The translations under genes were made by a program, and so were the position numbers. Of a DNA stretch of 64,000 nt, positions 45,614 through 57,496 are shown piece after piece (positions within the stretch are counted from its first letter, which is position 1; each line of letters starts with the position of its first letter). The notes beneath the pieces were generated by a model. The model saw only the letters and a list, made by a program, of their open reading frames with translations. It did no database searches and was not told where the DNA came from. This stretch comes from Pseudoduganella plicata (lineage in GTDB: Bacteria > Pseudomonadota > Gammaproteobacteria > Burkholderiales > Burkholderiaceae_D): assembly GCF_004421005.1 (NCBI RefSeq), contig NZ_CP038026.1, positions 3,472,001 through 3,536,000 of the forward strand, given 5' to 3'.

Positions 45614-46735
45614 ATGAAACAAGCCGTCATCAGCGGAACCGGACTTTTTACGCCGCCCCATTCGATCTCGAACGAGGAACTGGTCGACAGCTTCAATGCC
45701 TATGTCGCCCTGTTCAACGCGGACAACGCGGCGGCCATCGAAGCGGGCACGGTGACGGCACTGGAGCCGTCCAGCGCGGCGTTCATTGAAAAGGCGTCCG
45801 GCATCAAATCGCGCCACGTGATGAACAAGGAAGGCGTGCTGGATCCGAAACGCATGGCCCCCCACTACCCGGAGCGCGACAACGAAGAACTGTCGCTGCA
45901 GGCGGAAATGTGCGTGGCCGCGGCCCGGCAGGCGCTGGACCGCGCCGGTCGCACGGCAGCCGACATCGACATGGTGCTGGTGGCCTGCTCGAACATGCAG
46001 CGTGCCTACCCGGCCATGGCTGTCGAGGTGCAGCAGGCATTGGGCATCGACGGCTTCGGCTTCGACATGAACGTGGCCTGTTCGTCCGCCACGTTCGGCA
46101 TCCAGACGGCGGCAACGGCCGTGCAGACGGGCCAGACGCGCGCCGTGCTGGTGCTGAATCCGGAAATCACCAGCGGCCACCTGGATTACCGCGACCGCGA
46201 CAGCCATTTCATCTTTGGCGACGCCTGCACGGCAATCGTCATCGAGGCGGCCGATACGGCTGTGTCGACGCACCGCTTCGCCATCCTCGACATGAAGCTG
46301 AAAACGTCGTTCTCGAACAATATCCGCAACAACTTCGGTTTCCTGAACCGCGGCGACGAAGCGGGCATCGGCCAGCCCGATAAACTGTTCAAGCAGCAGG
46401 GCCGTAAAGTGTTCAAGGACGTGTGCCCGATGGCCGCCGAGATGATCAGGAACTCCATCGCCAACGCCGGCCTGGAAGTGCCGCAGGTGGCCCGCTACTG
46501 GCTGCACCAGGCCAACCTGAACATGAACCAGCTGATCGTGCGCATGATCCTGGGCCGCGATGCGACGCCGGAGGAAGCGCCGGTCATCCTGGACACGTAT
46601 GCCAATACGTCGTCGGCCGGTTCCATCATCGCCTTCCACAAGCACCAGGACGACCTGCCGCAAGGCGCCTACGGCGTCATCTGCTCGTTCGGCGCCGGCT
46701 ACTCGATCGGCTCGGTCGTCGTACAGAAGCTGTAA
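45614..46735 (+). CDS. Beta-ketoacyl-ACP synthase III-like enzyme (long KAS III)
   Basis: The 373-aa thiolase-fold enzyme has catalytic Cys156 in [10 protein letters not shown], His in [10 protein letters not shown] and Asn in YANTSSAGS. It is about 50 residues longer than E. coli FabH, with an N-terminal insertion ([20 protein letters not shown]). It matches the longer KAS III group in proteobacteria. It would condense an acyl-CoA with malonyl-ACP. It stands alone, not in a fab cluster. The start [10 protein letters not shown] is preferred over an upstream in-frame ATG (45584) on homology grounds; the ribosome site is weak. Confidence 0.88.
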   Translation: MKQAVISGTGLFTPPHSISNEELVDSFNAYVALFNADNAAAIEAGTVTALEPSSAAFIEKASGIKSRHVMNKEGVLDPKRMAPHYPERDNEELSLQAEMCVAAARQALDRAGRTAADIDMVLVACSNMQRAYPAMAVEVQQALGIDGFGFDMNVACSSATFGIQTAATAVQTGQTRAVLVLNPEITSGHLDYRDRDSHFIFGDACTAIVIEAADTAVSTHRFAILDMKLKTSFSNNIRNNFGFLNRGDEAGIGQPDKLFKQQGRKVFKDVCPMAAEMIRNSIANAGLEVPQVARYWLHQANLNMNQLIVRMILGRDATPEEAPVILDTYANTSSAGSIIAFHKHQDDLPQGAYGVICSFGAGYSIGSVVVQKL

Positions 46736-46819
46736 GGTGGCATCGGGCGGCCCGGTTTATACTGGTTGACGGGACGGCAACGGCCGTCCCTCGCTCAACC
46801 TGAAAGGAACCCGCCCTGC

Positions 46820-48529
46820 ATGCCCCATGACGTCAGCCTGATCACCACCATTGCCGCGGCCCTTGGCCTCGGTCTCGTCTTCGGCTACCTCGCTACCCGG
46901 TTCAAACTGCCTGCGCTGGTCGGCTATCTTGCCGCCGGCATCGTCCTGGGGCCCACGACCCCCGGCTTTGTCGCCGATGCGCACCTGGCCGGCCAGCTGG
47001 CCGAAATCGGCGTCATGCTGATGATGTTCGGCGTCGGCCTGCACTTTTCGCTGGACGACCTGTGGGAAGTGAGAAAGGTGGCGCTGCCTGGAGCGATCCT
47101 GCAGATCGGCGCGGCAACCGCGATGGGAATGGGATTGGCGCACTGGTGGGGCTGGAGCCTGGGCGGCGGGCTGGTATTCGGCCTGGCACTGTCGGTGGCC
47201 AGTACCGTCGTGCTGCTGCGGGCGCTGGAAGAACGGGGCATTCTCGATTCGTTCAACGGCCGCATCGCCGTGGGCTGGCTGGTGGTCGAGGATCTCGTCA
47301 CGGTGCTGATGCTGGTGCTGCTGCCGGCGCTGGCGCCATCGCTGGGAGGCGATGCGACCGGTGTCGACCCGAATGCCAGCCTGTGGAAAACTCTCGCGGT
47401 TACCTTGGGCCAGGTCGCACTGTTTGTCGGCTTCATGCTCGTTGTCGGCCGCAAGCTGTTCCCGTGGATACTGTGGCAGGTGGCGCGCACCGGCTCGCGC
47501 GAGCTGTTCACCTTGTGCGTGATCGCCGCCGCCGTCGGCATCGCCTATGCATCCACTTCCCTGTTCGGCATCTCGTTCGCGCTGGGTGCGTTCTTTGCCG
47601 GCATGGTGCTGCGCGAATCGGAACTGGCGCACCGTGCGGCGCAGGAATCGCTGCCGCTGCGCGACGCGTTCGCGGTGCTGTTCTTTGTCTCCGTCGGCAT
47701 GCTGTTCGAGCCATCCATCCTTGTCGAGGAGCCGCTGCGCGTGCTGGCGGTGCTGGCCATCATCGTGTTCGGCAAGTCGGTAGCGGCCTTTGTGCTGGTC
47801 GTGCTGTTGCGCTATCCCGCCAGGTCCGCGCTGATGGTGTCGGCCAGCCTGGCGCAGATCGGCGAGTTCTCGTTCATCCTGGCCGCCCTCGGCATCTCGT
47901 TGAAACTGATGCCGCAGGAGGGCCAGAGCCTGATCCTGGCGGGCGCCATCCTCTCCATCACGCTCAACCCTTTCATCTTCGCGTTGACGGGACCACTGGA
48001 ACGCTTGCTGGGCAAGAACCGCATGCTGGCCGCGAAATTCGACCGCGCCGCCGACCCGCTGGCGGAACTGCCCATGACGACCGCGCCGACGAAACTGGCC
48101 GGCCAGGTCGTGCTGGTGGGATATGGCCGCGTGGGCCAGCGCATCGCCGAAACGCTCAACGCGCAGGGCATCCACTATGTTGTCGCGGAACAGAACCGCG
48201 AGAAGGTCGACCAGCTGCGCCAGGCCGGCGTGGCGGCCGTTGCCGGCAATGCCGCCGAAGCGGTGGTGCTGATCCAGGCGCATATCGCCAAGGCGCGCAT
48301 GCTGGTGATCGCCACGCCCGACACATTCCACGTGCGCGCGATGGTCGACGTGGCCCGCACGCTGAACCCGGACATCCGCATCGTCGTGCGCACCCACAAC
48401 GACGAAGAAGCCGAGCTGCTGCGCAAGGAACGCATGGGCAAGGTGTTTGTCGGCGAGGAAGAGCTGGCGAACGGGATGACGGACTATGTGCTGGAAACGT
48501 TCAAGGAGCCGCACAAGAGCGGCCACTAA
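46820..48529 (+). CDS. ybaL: CPA2 cation:proton antiporter YbaL-type (KefB-like with TrkA-N)
   Basis: The 569-aa protein has 12-13 membrane helices of the CPA2 family: RFKLPALVGYLAAGIVLGP at the start, VGWLVVEDLVTVLMLVLLP, and SASLAQIGEFSFILAALG. A cytosolic Rossmann TrkA-N domain follows: GQVVLVGYGRVGQRIAETL and VVAEQNREKVDQLRQAG. It probably exports K+ or Na+ in exchange for protons under nucleotide control. A hairpin (GGACGG/CCGTCC) and TTTATACTGG lie just upstream. Confidence 0.92.
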   Translation: MPHDVSLITTIAAALGLGLVFGYLATRFKLPALVGYLAAGIVLGPTTPGFVADAHLAGQLAEIGVMLMMFGVGLHFSLDDLWEVRKVALPGAILQIGAATAMGMGLAHWWGWSLGGGLVFGLALSVASTVVLLRALEERGILDSFNGRIAVGWLVVEDLVTVLMLVLLPALAPSLGGDATGVDPNASLWKTLAVTLGQVALFVGFMLVVGRKLFPWILWQVARTGSRELFTLCVIAAAVGIAYASTSLFGISFALGAFFAGMVLRESELAHRAAQESLPLRDAFAVLFFVSVGMLFEPSILVEEPLRVLAVLAIIVFGKSVAAFVLVVLLRYPARSALMVSASLAQIGEFSFILAALGISLKLMPQEGQSLILAGAILSITLNPFIFALTGPLERLLGKNRMLAAKFDRAADPLAELPMTTAPTKLAGQVVLVGYGRVGQRIAETLNAQGIHYVVAEQNREKVDQLRQAGVAAVAGNAAEAVVLIQAHIAKARMLVIATPDTFHVRAMVDVARTLNPDIRIVVRTHNDEEAELLRKERMGKVFVGEEELANGMTDYVLETFKEPHKSGH

Positions 48530-48548
48530 GCGAGCTACCGTTCAGCTT

Positions 48549-48662
48549 GTGACAACATCGGGGTCAGGCACGAAAACTGTCACAGGCTCAGCACTGCTGC
48601 CGTTACGGCGCCATTACAGCTGAGTTCGTGACAAGTTCTGTGCCTGACCCCGATGTTGTCAC
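48549..48662. repeat. Palindromic intergenic repeat, family A, copy 1
   Basis: A perfect 23-bp inverted repeat (48549-48571 and 48640-48662, core GACAACATCGGGGTCAGG) flanks 68 nt that themselves hold an imperfect inverted repeat (AACTGTCACAGGCTCAGC against GCTGAGTTCGTGACAAGTT). It lies between the convergent ybaL and fadH genes and could act as a two-way terminator. The same 23-mer occurs at 63057-63079. Confidence 0.85.
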
Positions 48663-48683
48663 GGGCTCGGCTGTTGCTGTGGC

Positions 48684-50780
<2,097 letters not shown>

Positions 50781-50798
50781 TTACCTTACGCTGGAAGA

Positions 50799-51434
50799 AT
50801 GAAAAGATTCCTGCTGTTATTTCTGATCGGTTGCACGGCACCTGCGCTGGCGTTAGCGCAGACGCATCGCACCGATGTGGCGAAATTGCAGGTATCGGTC
50901 AAGCGCATCACGCAGGACGCGCTGCACATGTACGAAGTGGACGCCACCGGCACCGTGCTGGCGCCCCTGCCCACGGTCTGGCGCATCCTCACGGGCTACG
51001 ATCGCATGGAGGAATTCGTGCCGGACCTGGTGTCGTGCCGCGTCCTGTCGCGCAACGGCAATGAAGTCATCATCGAGCAGTTCGGCACGGCGCGCTTCCT
51101 GTTCATGTCGCGCTCCATCCACCTGATCGTGCGCGCGACGGAGCAGCCGATGTCGTCGATCGACATCGACCTGATCTCGGGCGACATGAAGCACTACGAA
51201 TCGCGCTGGGAACTGGTACCCGTTCCGGAAACGGGCGGGACGCGCGTCATCTACACGGGGCGCATGATGCCCAATTTTTACGTGCCCGGCGTCCTCGGCA
51301 CGAACATCATCCGCGGCGATATCGAACGCATGATGGGCGCCGTGCTGGCGCGCCTCGACAAGGGCGGCACGTCGAAACTGCCGGGGCCGGCAACGGACCT
51401 GGCGAAGCACCAGCCGGCGACGATCGCGCCCTAG
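50799..51434 (+). CDS. Secreted START/SRPBCC-like protein
   Basis: The 211-aa protein has a signal peptide (MKRFLLLFLIGCTAPALALAQ). A polyketide-cyclase/START-like fold follows: ATGTVLAPLPTVWRILTGYDRMEEFVPDLVSC, DLISGDMKHYESRWELVP, TRVIYTGRMMPNF. Such proteins bind lipids or hydrophobic ligands. It is divergent from fadH with 87 nt between the starts and overlaps the next gene by 4 nt, convergent. The ligand is unknown. Confidence 0.8.
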   Translation: MKRFLLLFLIGCTAPALALAQTHRTDVAKLQVSVKRITQDALHMYEVDATGTVLAPLPTVWRILTGYDRMEEFVPDLVSCRVLSRNGNEVIIEQFGTARFLFMSRSIHLIVRATEQPMSSIDIDLISGDMKHYESRWELVPVPETGGTRVIYTGRMMPNFYVPGVLGTNIIRGDIERMMGAVLARLDKGGTSKLPGPATDLAKHQPATIAP

Positions 51435-51883
51435 GAAGGGTAATAGTCCGCCGCGCGCAACTCGGCAAACTGTTCCAGGCTGCCGATCCGGATCACGACC
51501 GGATTCATGCTCGACTGGCTGTGCATCGGCCGCCAGGCAAACTTCCATTCCTGTTCCATCGCATCCTGCGTGCCCATCGTGAAGGCGGCCCCCAGTGCGG
51601 CGCGGGTACCGTATTCGACAGCGCCGTCGATGCCGGCCCAGTTGGGCAAGGTCCGCTGGACGGCGCGGTGCACGCGTTCGCCGAATTCTTCCGCGTCGTG
51701 GATGACAAGGCAGCAGTCGGCGCCGAAGTGCTCATACAGGTCGCGGCGCCAGGCCTGCGAGAACGACAGGGTCAGAAAGCCGTTGGCCGGGCGCAGCACG
51801 AACTGGCCTTGCGTCAGCGACGTTTCCAGTTCGCTGCGCGGGCCATAGCGGTGCAGTGTGGGGGGACGTTGATAGTCGTGCAT
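51431..51883 (-). CDS. Conserved hypothetical protein (150 aa)
   Basis: The 150-aa soluble protein has HRYGPRSELETSLTQGQFVLRPANGFL at the N-terminus, two close Cys in HFGADCCLVIHD, and a C-terminal hydrophobic strand SSMNPVVIRIGSLEQF. I do not recognise the family. It follows the DUF2721 gene at 6 nt and is probably its operon partner. Confidence 0.7.
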   Translation of the reverse strand: MHDYQRPPTLHRYGPRSELETSLTQGQFVLRPANGFLTLSFSQAWRRDLYEHFGADCCLVIHDAEEFGERVHRAVQRTLPNWAGIDGAVEYGTRAALGAAFTMGTQDAMEQEWKFAWRPMHSQSSMNPVVIRIGSLEQFAELRAADYYPS

Positions 51884-51889
51884 AAAACT

Positions 51890-52342
51890 CTACTCGGTGG
51901 TTTTGGGCGTCCGGCGCACGTGGCGGTGCGAACGCATGGCTGCCGAGGCGATGAAGATCTCGCGCAGCAGGAAGCCGAAGCTGAAAATCAGGCTGATCAC
52001 GGCGGCCACGAACAGGCCCGCGATATATTTATCCAGCGTGACGTTGGTCGTATCGCCAATGAACAGCAGGGCGATGACGAGGCAGACAAACAGGCCGCAG
52101 GCCGTCGACAGCGTAATGGCGTAATTGATCAGGTGCGAGCGGCGGTACAGTACATCGAGCTCGTTCAGGTAGTTGTCGCTATAGGCGATGTCGAGCCGGT
52201 CTTCCAGTACCCGCGAGCGGTCGATGATGCGCGCCAGGCGGTTGATCAGTACCATCAGGTTCGTGCACACCCCGGTCAGCAGGAAGACCGGTGCGATGGC
52301 CAGTTGAATGATGTGGCCGATATCGCCCAGCTGAATATTCAT
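51890..52342 (-). CDS. DUF2721 membrane protein
   Basis: The 150-aa protein has three hydrophobic segments: IGHIIQLAIAPVFLLTGVCTNLMVLINRLARIIDR (characteristic N-terminus), AITLSTACGLFVCLVIALLF and YIAGLFVAAVISLIFSFGFLL. Between them LEDRLDIAYSDNYLNELDVLYRRSHLI matches DUF2721. Function unknown in the literature I recall. The ATG at 52342 is preceded by an in-frame GTG. Confidence 0.85.
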   Translation of the reverse strand: MNIQLGDIGHIIQLAIAPVFLLTGVCTNLMVLINRLARIIDRSRVLEDRLDIAYSDNYLNELDVLYRRSHLINYAITLSTACGLFVCLVIALLFIGDTTNVTLDKYIAGLFVAAVISLIFSFGFLLREIFIASAAMRSHRHVRRTPKTTE

Positions 52343-52439
52343 CACGTCTCAATGCGTCTTTATGGAAGTTGCCTCGTTCAGGCATGAGTGTAGCAGGCCG
52401 CGCGCGCGGTTCCGAATCCGCCGGCGGCACCGGCATCCG

Positions 52440-53396
52440 TCAGGCGAAACGGCCCTGGCGGCGAAACAGCTCCGTCGCGGCCACCAGCTCGCGGCTGATG
52501 CCCGTCTCCATGGCCGCATGGCCGGCGTCCGGCACCATTTTGATCTGCGAGCCGGGCCAGCGCTGGTGCAGCCGCCACGCCGACACCGGCGGACAGATGA
52601 CATCGTAGCGGCCCTGCACGATCACGGCCGGCAGGTGGGCAATCCGGTCGACGTCGCGCAGCAGCTGGTTCTCGTCGAAGAAGCCCAGATTGACCATGTA
52701 ATGTGCTTCGAGCCGGCCCAGGCCAAGGTCGACGCTGTCGCACGACGGCTCCGCCGGCTGCGGCATCAGGAACACGCGGCGGCCCTCGAAGCGGCTCCAC
52801 CCGCGCACGGCCGGCCAGTAGACGTCCGGGTCCGGGTCCATGATGCGGGTGTAGTATGCCTGCAGCAGGTCGCCCCGTTCCGCCGGCGGGATCGCCTCGA
52901 CGAATTCCTCATGAATCTCGGGATGGAACCACTGCGCGCCGTTGATGAACCAGTCGATCTCAAGCCGCGTGCACAGGAAGATGCCGCGCAGGACAAACCC
53001 CAGGCAGCGCTCGGGATGCGCCTGGCCATAGGCCAGCGCCAGGGTCGAGCCCCACGAGCCGCCGAACACCAGCCATTGCTCGATGCCGAACATGGCGCGC
53101 AGCGTTTCGATATCCTCGATCAGCAGTTGCGTCGTGTTGTTGCGCGTCTCGCCCACCGGCTGCGATTTGCCGGCGCCGCGCTGGTCGAACAGGATCACGC
53201 GATAGTGACGCGGATCGAAAAACCGGCGATGCTGCGGCGACGTGCCCGCGCCGGGCCCGCCGTGCAGGAACAGCACGGGAACGCCCTGCGGGTTGCCCAC
53301 TTCTTCCCAGTAGATGGTATGCAGGTCGTCCACCGCCAGCATGCCGCTGCGCGAGGGACTCACGGGTGGGAACAGGTAGGGCGACGGGTCGGACAT
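52440..53396 (-). CDS. pip: Proline iminopeptidase
   Basis: The 318-aa S33 alpha/beta-hydrolase has the oxyanion motif LFLHGGPGAG, LFDQRGAGKS, and the elbow FGGSWGSTLALAY carrying the catalytic Ser. Asp lies in VQGRYDVICPP and His in VPDAGHAA. It cleaves N-terminal proline from peptides. The start MSDPSPYLFP matches family members; ribosome site is weak. Confidence 0.93.
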   Translation of the reverse strand: MSDPSPYLFPPVSPSRSGMLAVDDLHTIYWEEVGNPQGVPVLFLHGGPGAGTSPQHRRFFDPRHYRVILFDQRGAGKSQPVGETRNNTTQLLIEDIETLRAMFGIEQWLVFGGSWGSTLALAYGQAHPERCLGFVLRGIFLCTRLEIDWFINGAQWFHPEIHEEFVEAIPPAERGDLLQAYYTRIMDPDPDVYWPAVRGWSRFEGRRVFLMPQPAEPSCDSVDLGLGRLEAHYMVNLGFFDENQLLRDVDRIAHLPAVIVQGRYDVICPPVSAWRLHQRWPGSQIKMVPDAGHAAMETGISRELVAATELFRRQGRFA

Positions 53397-53454
53397 GGGG
53401 GCGCTCGCGTAGGGTCGAAGAACCCGATTGTAACGGTTTTGCCGGCCCCGCCAG

Positions 53455-53492
53455 GGAAGCGCTGATTTATTGCTGGTCGATGAGATTAGTCC
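53455..53492. repeat. Intergenic repeat, family C, copy 1 (degenerate)
   Basis: GGAAGCGCTGATTTATT at the left and GATGAGATTAG near the right are shared with the copy at 61043-61083. The right arm is degenerate here, so it no longer folds fully. It lies between pip and the PLP-enzyme gene. Confidence 0.6.
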
Positions 53493-53623
53493 TGAAAAAA
53501 CGTGTCCGGCAAGATGCAAATTCCCTGTCATCCTGGAGCATGGCAGGGAATTGTGGCACAGCTGGGCGCGTTTTCTCCGGGCTAAGATCACCGTCATGAA
53601 TCAATCGGCGCTGCCCCAGACGC

Positions 53624-54934
53624 TCAGAAGAAGGTGTTGACGGCGCCTTCCACGTTGTAGGCGTCGTCCACCAGCAGCAGCACGGCCCACTTGTCGAACG
53701 TCGTGCACGGGTGCGAAATGCCGCAGCCAATCAGGTCGCCCACTCGCAGCGCGGACGCCGCGTCTTCCGGCAGTCGCAGGTAGGCATGCTGGTCGTTCAT
53801 TTTCTCGATGCGCCATCCTGTGTCCAGCGTCTCCGGCGCCGCCGTGCCGGGACGGTGCCGCATCAGCGCGCGCGGCAGGCCGATGTCGTACGAGGCATCG
53901 CGCTTGCCCATGCCGAGGATGGCCAGTGTCGGCTCCGGGCGCGACAGCACGATGCTCCACACCTCCAGCGCCGGCCGCAATCCGGGGCCGCCGCCCTCGC
54001 GCTCGTCCAGCTCGCGCGTCAGGTCGAAATAATGGCCATGGTCGTTGGTCAGATAACAGCCGCTGCGCAGGATGGGCAGCACGGGCCGCGACATCGCGCC
54101 GATAGCGGCGAAGCGCCGTGCCACCAGGTCGAAATACGACGACCCGCCGGCCGACAGCACGATCTGCGATCCCGTGAAGAGCCCTTCGGCGTCGCACTGG
54201 CGCACCAGCGCCACCATCGCATCCAGGAAGGCGTGAACGCGCTCGATGTCGACGTCACGGTCGCCGCTGACCAGCAGTCCTTCGTACCCCTCGATGCCGG
54301 CCAGTTGCAGGCCCGGCGCGGCGGCAATCGCCCGGGCCACCGCCAGAGCTTCCTCGCCCGTGCGGCAGCCGGCCCGCTTGCCGGCCAACCCCAGCTCGAC
54401 CAGCAACGGCAATGGCCGCGCCAGGCCGGCGGCATCGACCGCCTGCGCCAGTCGCGCCACGCCGTCCGGCGAATCGGCCAGCGCGATCAATTCAAAACCG
54501 GGATCGTCGCGCAGCAGATGCAGCAAGGCGCGGATGTCGCTCGGTGCCACCAATTCGTTAGCCAGCAGCGCGCGGCGCACGCCGAAACGCGCCGCGACCT
54601 GCACCTGCGTCGCACTGGCCAGCGTGATGCCCCAGGCGCCATTGGCCAGCTGTGCGCCGAACAGCTGCGGACTCATGGTCGTCTTGCCGTGCGGCGCCAG
54701 CAGTGCGCCATGGCGCTCGCAGAAGCCGCGCATCCAGTCCAGGTTGTGCCGCAGTGCGGACGTCCGCAAGAGCGCGACGGGAAAACCGGTGTCCGCGCGC
54801 AGCACGTTCCAGTGCTGTATGCCGATCATGTGCTGGCGCAGGGGTGCGATCAAAGGCAAGCCCTTGACGCCGGATTGCAGCAGTTGTTCGTCAAGCTGGG
54901 ACAGCGCCAGGCCGCCGTCGGGCAATGCAGTCAT
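53624..54934 (-). CDS. PLP-dependent D-amino-acid deaminase / D-threonine aldolase-like enzyme
   Basis: The 436-aa fold-type III enzyme has Lys84 in APHGKTTMSPQLF as the PLP site, and AGIEGYEGLLVSG. The C-terminal metal site GCGISHPCTTFDKW provides His and Cys, as in D-serine dehydratase and D-threonine aldolase. It would dehydrate or cleave D-hydroxy amino acids. The ATG at 54934 lies 12 nt after a terminator T run, so it has its own promoter or depends on read-through. Confidence 0.85.
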   Translation of the reverse strand: MTALPDGGLALSQLDEQLLQSGVKGLPLIAPLRQHMIGIQHWNVLRADTGFPVALLRTSALRHNLDWMRGFCERHGALLAPHGKTTMSPQLFGAQLANGAWGITLASATQVQVAARFGVRRALLANELVAPSDIRALLHLLRDDPGFELIALADSPDGVARLAQAVDAAGLARPLPLLVELGLAGKRAGCRTGEEALAVARAIAAAPGLQLAGIEGYEGLLVSGDRDVDIERVHAFLDAMVALVRQCDAEGLFTGSQIVLSAGGSSYFDLVARRFAAIGAMSRPVLPILRSGCYLTNDHGHYFDLTRELDEREGGGPGLRPALEVWSIVLSRPEPTLAILGMGKRDASYDIGLPRALMRHRPGTAAPETLDTGWRIEKMNDQHAYLRLPEDAASALRVGDLIGCGISHPCTTFDKWAVLLLVDDAYNVEGAVNTFF

Positions 54935-54946
54935 TTCCGTGTCCTG

Positions 54947-55003
54947 AAAAAAACCGGAACAGCCACCTGCCTGGGGGTCTCGGACCCGCAGACAGGTGAC
55001 TGT
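54947..55003 (-). terminator. Repeat-derived terminator between phbB and the PLP enzyme (family B)
   Basis: Arms at 54959-54979 and 54983-55003 pair at 18 of 21 positions around a 3-nt loop (inner GGGTC/GACCC). On the minus strand seven T follow. It lies 46 nt after the phbB stop and works as an intrinsic terminator by structure. Confidence 0.8.
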
Positions 55004-55049
55004 CCCGATGGAACACAAGCACCACCCGACGGGCGGCGCCTGATCCTGT

Positions 55050-55790
55050 TTACGACATATGCTGTCCGCCATTGATGGCGATATTGGCGCCCGTGACAAA
55101 CGCCGCCTCGTCCGATGCCAGGTACGCGACGAGACCGGCCACTTCATCGGGCTTGCCCAGGCGGCCCATCGGAATCTGCGGGATGATTTTCGTGTCCAGC
55201 ACTTCCTGCGGAATCTCGGTGACCATCTTCGTGCCGATATAACCCGGCGAAATCGTGTTGACGGTCACGCCCTTGCGCGCCACTTCCAGCGCCAGCGCCT
55301 TGGTGAAACCGTGCACGCCCGCTTTCGCCGCCGAGTAGTTGGTCTGGCCGAATGCGCCCTTCTGGCCGTTGACGGAGGAGATGTTGATGATGCGGCCCCA
55401 GCCGCGCTCGACCATGCCGTCGGCGACCGGCTTCGTCATGTTGAACACGGAGTCCAGGTTGGTGCGCATGACAGCGTCCCAGTTGACTTTATCCATCTTC
55501 TTGAACGTCATGTCGCGCGTAATGCCGGCGTTATTGACCAGCACGTCGATGGGGCCGATGTCCTTTTCGATCGCCGCCACGCACGTCTGCGCCGAATCGT
55601 AGTCGGACACGTCGCAGGGATAGGCCGCGAAGTTGTAGCCGGCCTCCTTCATCTGGTCCAGCCAGGCCTGGTATTTCGTATTCGTTGGGGAATAGGTGGT
55701 AACCACCTTGTAGCCCAGCGCAAGCAGCTTGACGCCGATCGCTTCGCCGAGACCACCCATGCCGCCTGTTACCAATGCAACTCGTGCCAT
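55050..55790 (-). CDS. phbB: Acetoacetyl-CoA reductase
   Basis: The 246-aa short-chain dehydrogenase has ALVTGGMGGLGEAI (NADPH binding), NNAGITRDMTFKKM, the catalytic SSVNGQKGAFGQTNYSAAK (Ser, Tyr, Lys) and the C-terminal GGQHMS typical of PhaB. It reduces acetoacetyl-CoA to (R)-3-hydroxybutyryl-CoA for polyhydroxybutyrate. It lies 76 nt after the thiolase gene on the same strand. The synthase phaC is not in the window. Confidence 0.95.
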   Translation of the reverse strand: MARVALVTGGMGGLGEAIGVKLLALGYKVVTTYSPTNTKYQAWLDQMKEAGYNFAAYPCDVSDYDSAQTCVAAIEKDIGPIDVLVNNAGITRDMTFKKMDKVNWDAVMRTNLDSVFNMTKPVADGMVERGWGRIINISSVNGQKGAFGQTNYSAAKAGVHGFTKALALEVARKGVTVNTISPGYIGTKMVTEIPQEVLDTKIIPQIPMGRLGKPDEVAGLVAYLASDEAAFVTGANIAINGGQHMS

Positions 55791-55866
55791 ATGTCATCCC
55801 CTCTTTTGATTTGCGTTCTCAACACGGCCCCCTCTCCCGGGGAGGCCGCGAATACCGTGCTGCGTT

Positions 55867-57045
55867 TCAGTCGCGCTCGACCGCCAGCGCCACGCCCATG
55901 CCCCCGCCGATGCACAGCGATGCCAGGCCCTTCTTTGCATCGCGCCGCACCATTTCATGCAGCAGCGTCACGAGAATACGGCAACCCGACGCGCCGATCG
56001 GGTGGCCGATGGCAATCGCGCCGCCATTGACGTTGATCTTGCTGGTGTCCCAGCCCATTTCCTGGTTGACGGCGCATGCCTGGGCGGCAAATGCTTCGTT
56101 GATCTCCATCAGGTCCAGATCCTGCGGCGACCAGCCGGCTTTTTTCAGCGCCAACTTGCTGGCCGACACGGGGCCCATGCCCATCTCGGCCGGGTCCAGG
56201 CCGGACGACGCGTACGACTTGATGCGCGCCAGCGGCGTCAGGCCCAGTTCCTTCGCCTGCCGGGCCGACATCATGACAACGGCCGCGGCGCCGTCGTTGA
56301 TGCCTGAGGCGTTCCCGGCGGTAACGGTGCCTTCCTTGTTGAAGGCGGGACGCAGACCGGACAGCGCTTCCAGGGTCGAGCCTGGCTTGACGTACTCGTC
56401 CGTGTCGAACACGATCGAGCCCTTTTTCTGCGGGATTTCCAGCGGCAGGATTTCGTCCCTGAACTTGCCTTCCTTCTGCGCCGCCTCCGCCTTCAGCTGC
56501 GACTGCAGCGCGAATTCGTCCTGCTGGCTGCGCGAGATGTCATACTTCCTGGCGACGTTTTCCGCCGTGACACCCATGTGGTACTGGTTATAGACGTCCC
56601 ATAGTCCGTCGACGATCATCGTGTCCACCAGTTTCGCGTCGCCCATGCGGAAGCCGTCGCGCGAATTGTTCAGCACGTGCGGCGAGGCGCTCATGTTTTC
56701 CTGGCCGCCCGCGATGATGATGTTTGCGTCACCGCACTTGATGGCCTGGGCCGCCAGGTGGGTGGCCTTCAGGCCGCTGCCGCATACCTTGTTGATCGTG
56801 TAGCCCGGAATCGCGTTCGGCAGGCCGGCCTTGATCAGCGCCTGGCGACCCGGGTTCTGGCCGACGCCGGCCGTCAGCACCTGCCCCATGATCACTTCGC
56901 TGATCAGGTTGGGGTCGATGCCGGTGCGGGCCAGCAGGCCCTTGATGACGTGCGCCCCCAGGTCCGCCGCGGCGATCTTGGCGAGGCTGCCGCCGAACTT
57001 GCCAACCGCGGTGCGGGCTGCGGCAACGATAACTACATCATCCAT
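55867..57045 (-). CDS. phaA: Acetyl-CoA C-acetyltransferase
   Basis: The 392-aa biosynthetic thiolase has the acyl-enzyme Cys88 in [13 protein letters not shown], His in [17 protein letters not shown] and the second Cys in [12 protein letters not shown]. It condenses two acetyl-CoA to acetoacetyl-CoA, the first step of polyhydroxybutyrate synthesis, and feeds the reductase downstream. Confidence 0.95.
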   Translation of the reverse strand: MDDVVIVAAARTAVGKFGGSLAKIAAADLGAHVIKGLLARTGIDPNLISEVIMGQVLTAGVGQNPGRQALIKAGLPNAIPGYTINKVCGSGLKATHLAAQAIKCGDANIIIAGGQENMSASPHVLNNSRDGFRMGDAKLVDTMIVDGLWDVYNQYHMGVTAENVARKYDISRSQQDEFALQSQLKAEAAQKEGKFRDEILPLEIPQKKGSIVFDTDEYVKPGSTLEALSGLRPAFNKEGTVTAGNASGINDGAAAVVMMSARQAKELGLTPLARIKSYASSGLDPAEMGMGPVSASKLALKKAGWSPQDLDLMEINEAFAAQACAVNQEMGWDTSKINVNGGAIAIGHPIGASGCRILVTLLHEMVRRDAKKGLASLCIGGGMGVALAVERD

Positions 57046-57109
57046 TTCATTCTCCAGTGCGCTGACGGGTCAAGTCAGCAGGGTTGTCGAAGCGCTACTG
57101 CTTTTCATT

Positions 57110-57496
57110 CTATCGAAGTGCGGGACAACGTTCCAGCGAAGTCCCTCCCGTTTCGTGCAGGACGGCATGCATCCCGCTGGGGACGCCGGCCACGCGCCCG
57201 GCCTGGGCGTGCGCGCGGTTGAGCGCTTCGTGCTGCTGGGCGGCGGCAATAGCAACAAGGTCCTGCGGGTAGCGGACGAACTGCAGCTGGTTCGACGCGG
57301 CGGTGGCGGCAGCCAGCTGTTCGCTAGGCCGACGTTGACGTTCGTCAGCCAAGCACCGCCGCCGGGCACGCAGCGCGCCAACGCATTGCACGTGGCCATT
57401 TGGACCGCCAGGGCGGTCCGGGCAAAATACGTCCCACTCGTTACGGATGAGCTCGCTGCAGATGAGCTCCGTGCCGGGTTCGGGGAGCGTTGACAT
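57110..57496 (-). CDS. Hypothetical protein (128 aa), weakly supported
   Basis: The frame MSTLPEPGTELICSELIRNE... ends CPALR. It has AAAGGA 5 nt before the ATG and sits between metR and phaA on the same strand. SNQLQFVRYPQDLVAIAAAQ could be a helix pair. No family is recognised. Without it the 570-nt gap would hold nothing else. Another frame on the plus strand is also open, so this may be a chance frame. Confidence 0.4.
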   Translation of the reverse strand: MSTLPEPGTELICSELIRNEWDVFCPDRPGGPNGHVQCVGALRARRRCLADERQRRPSEQLAAATAASNQLQFVRYPQDLVAIAAAQQHEALNRAHAQAGRVAGVPSGMHAVLHETGGTSLERCPALR

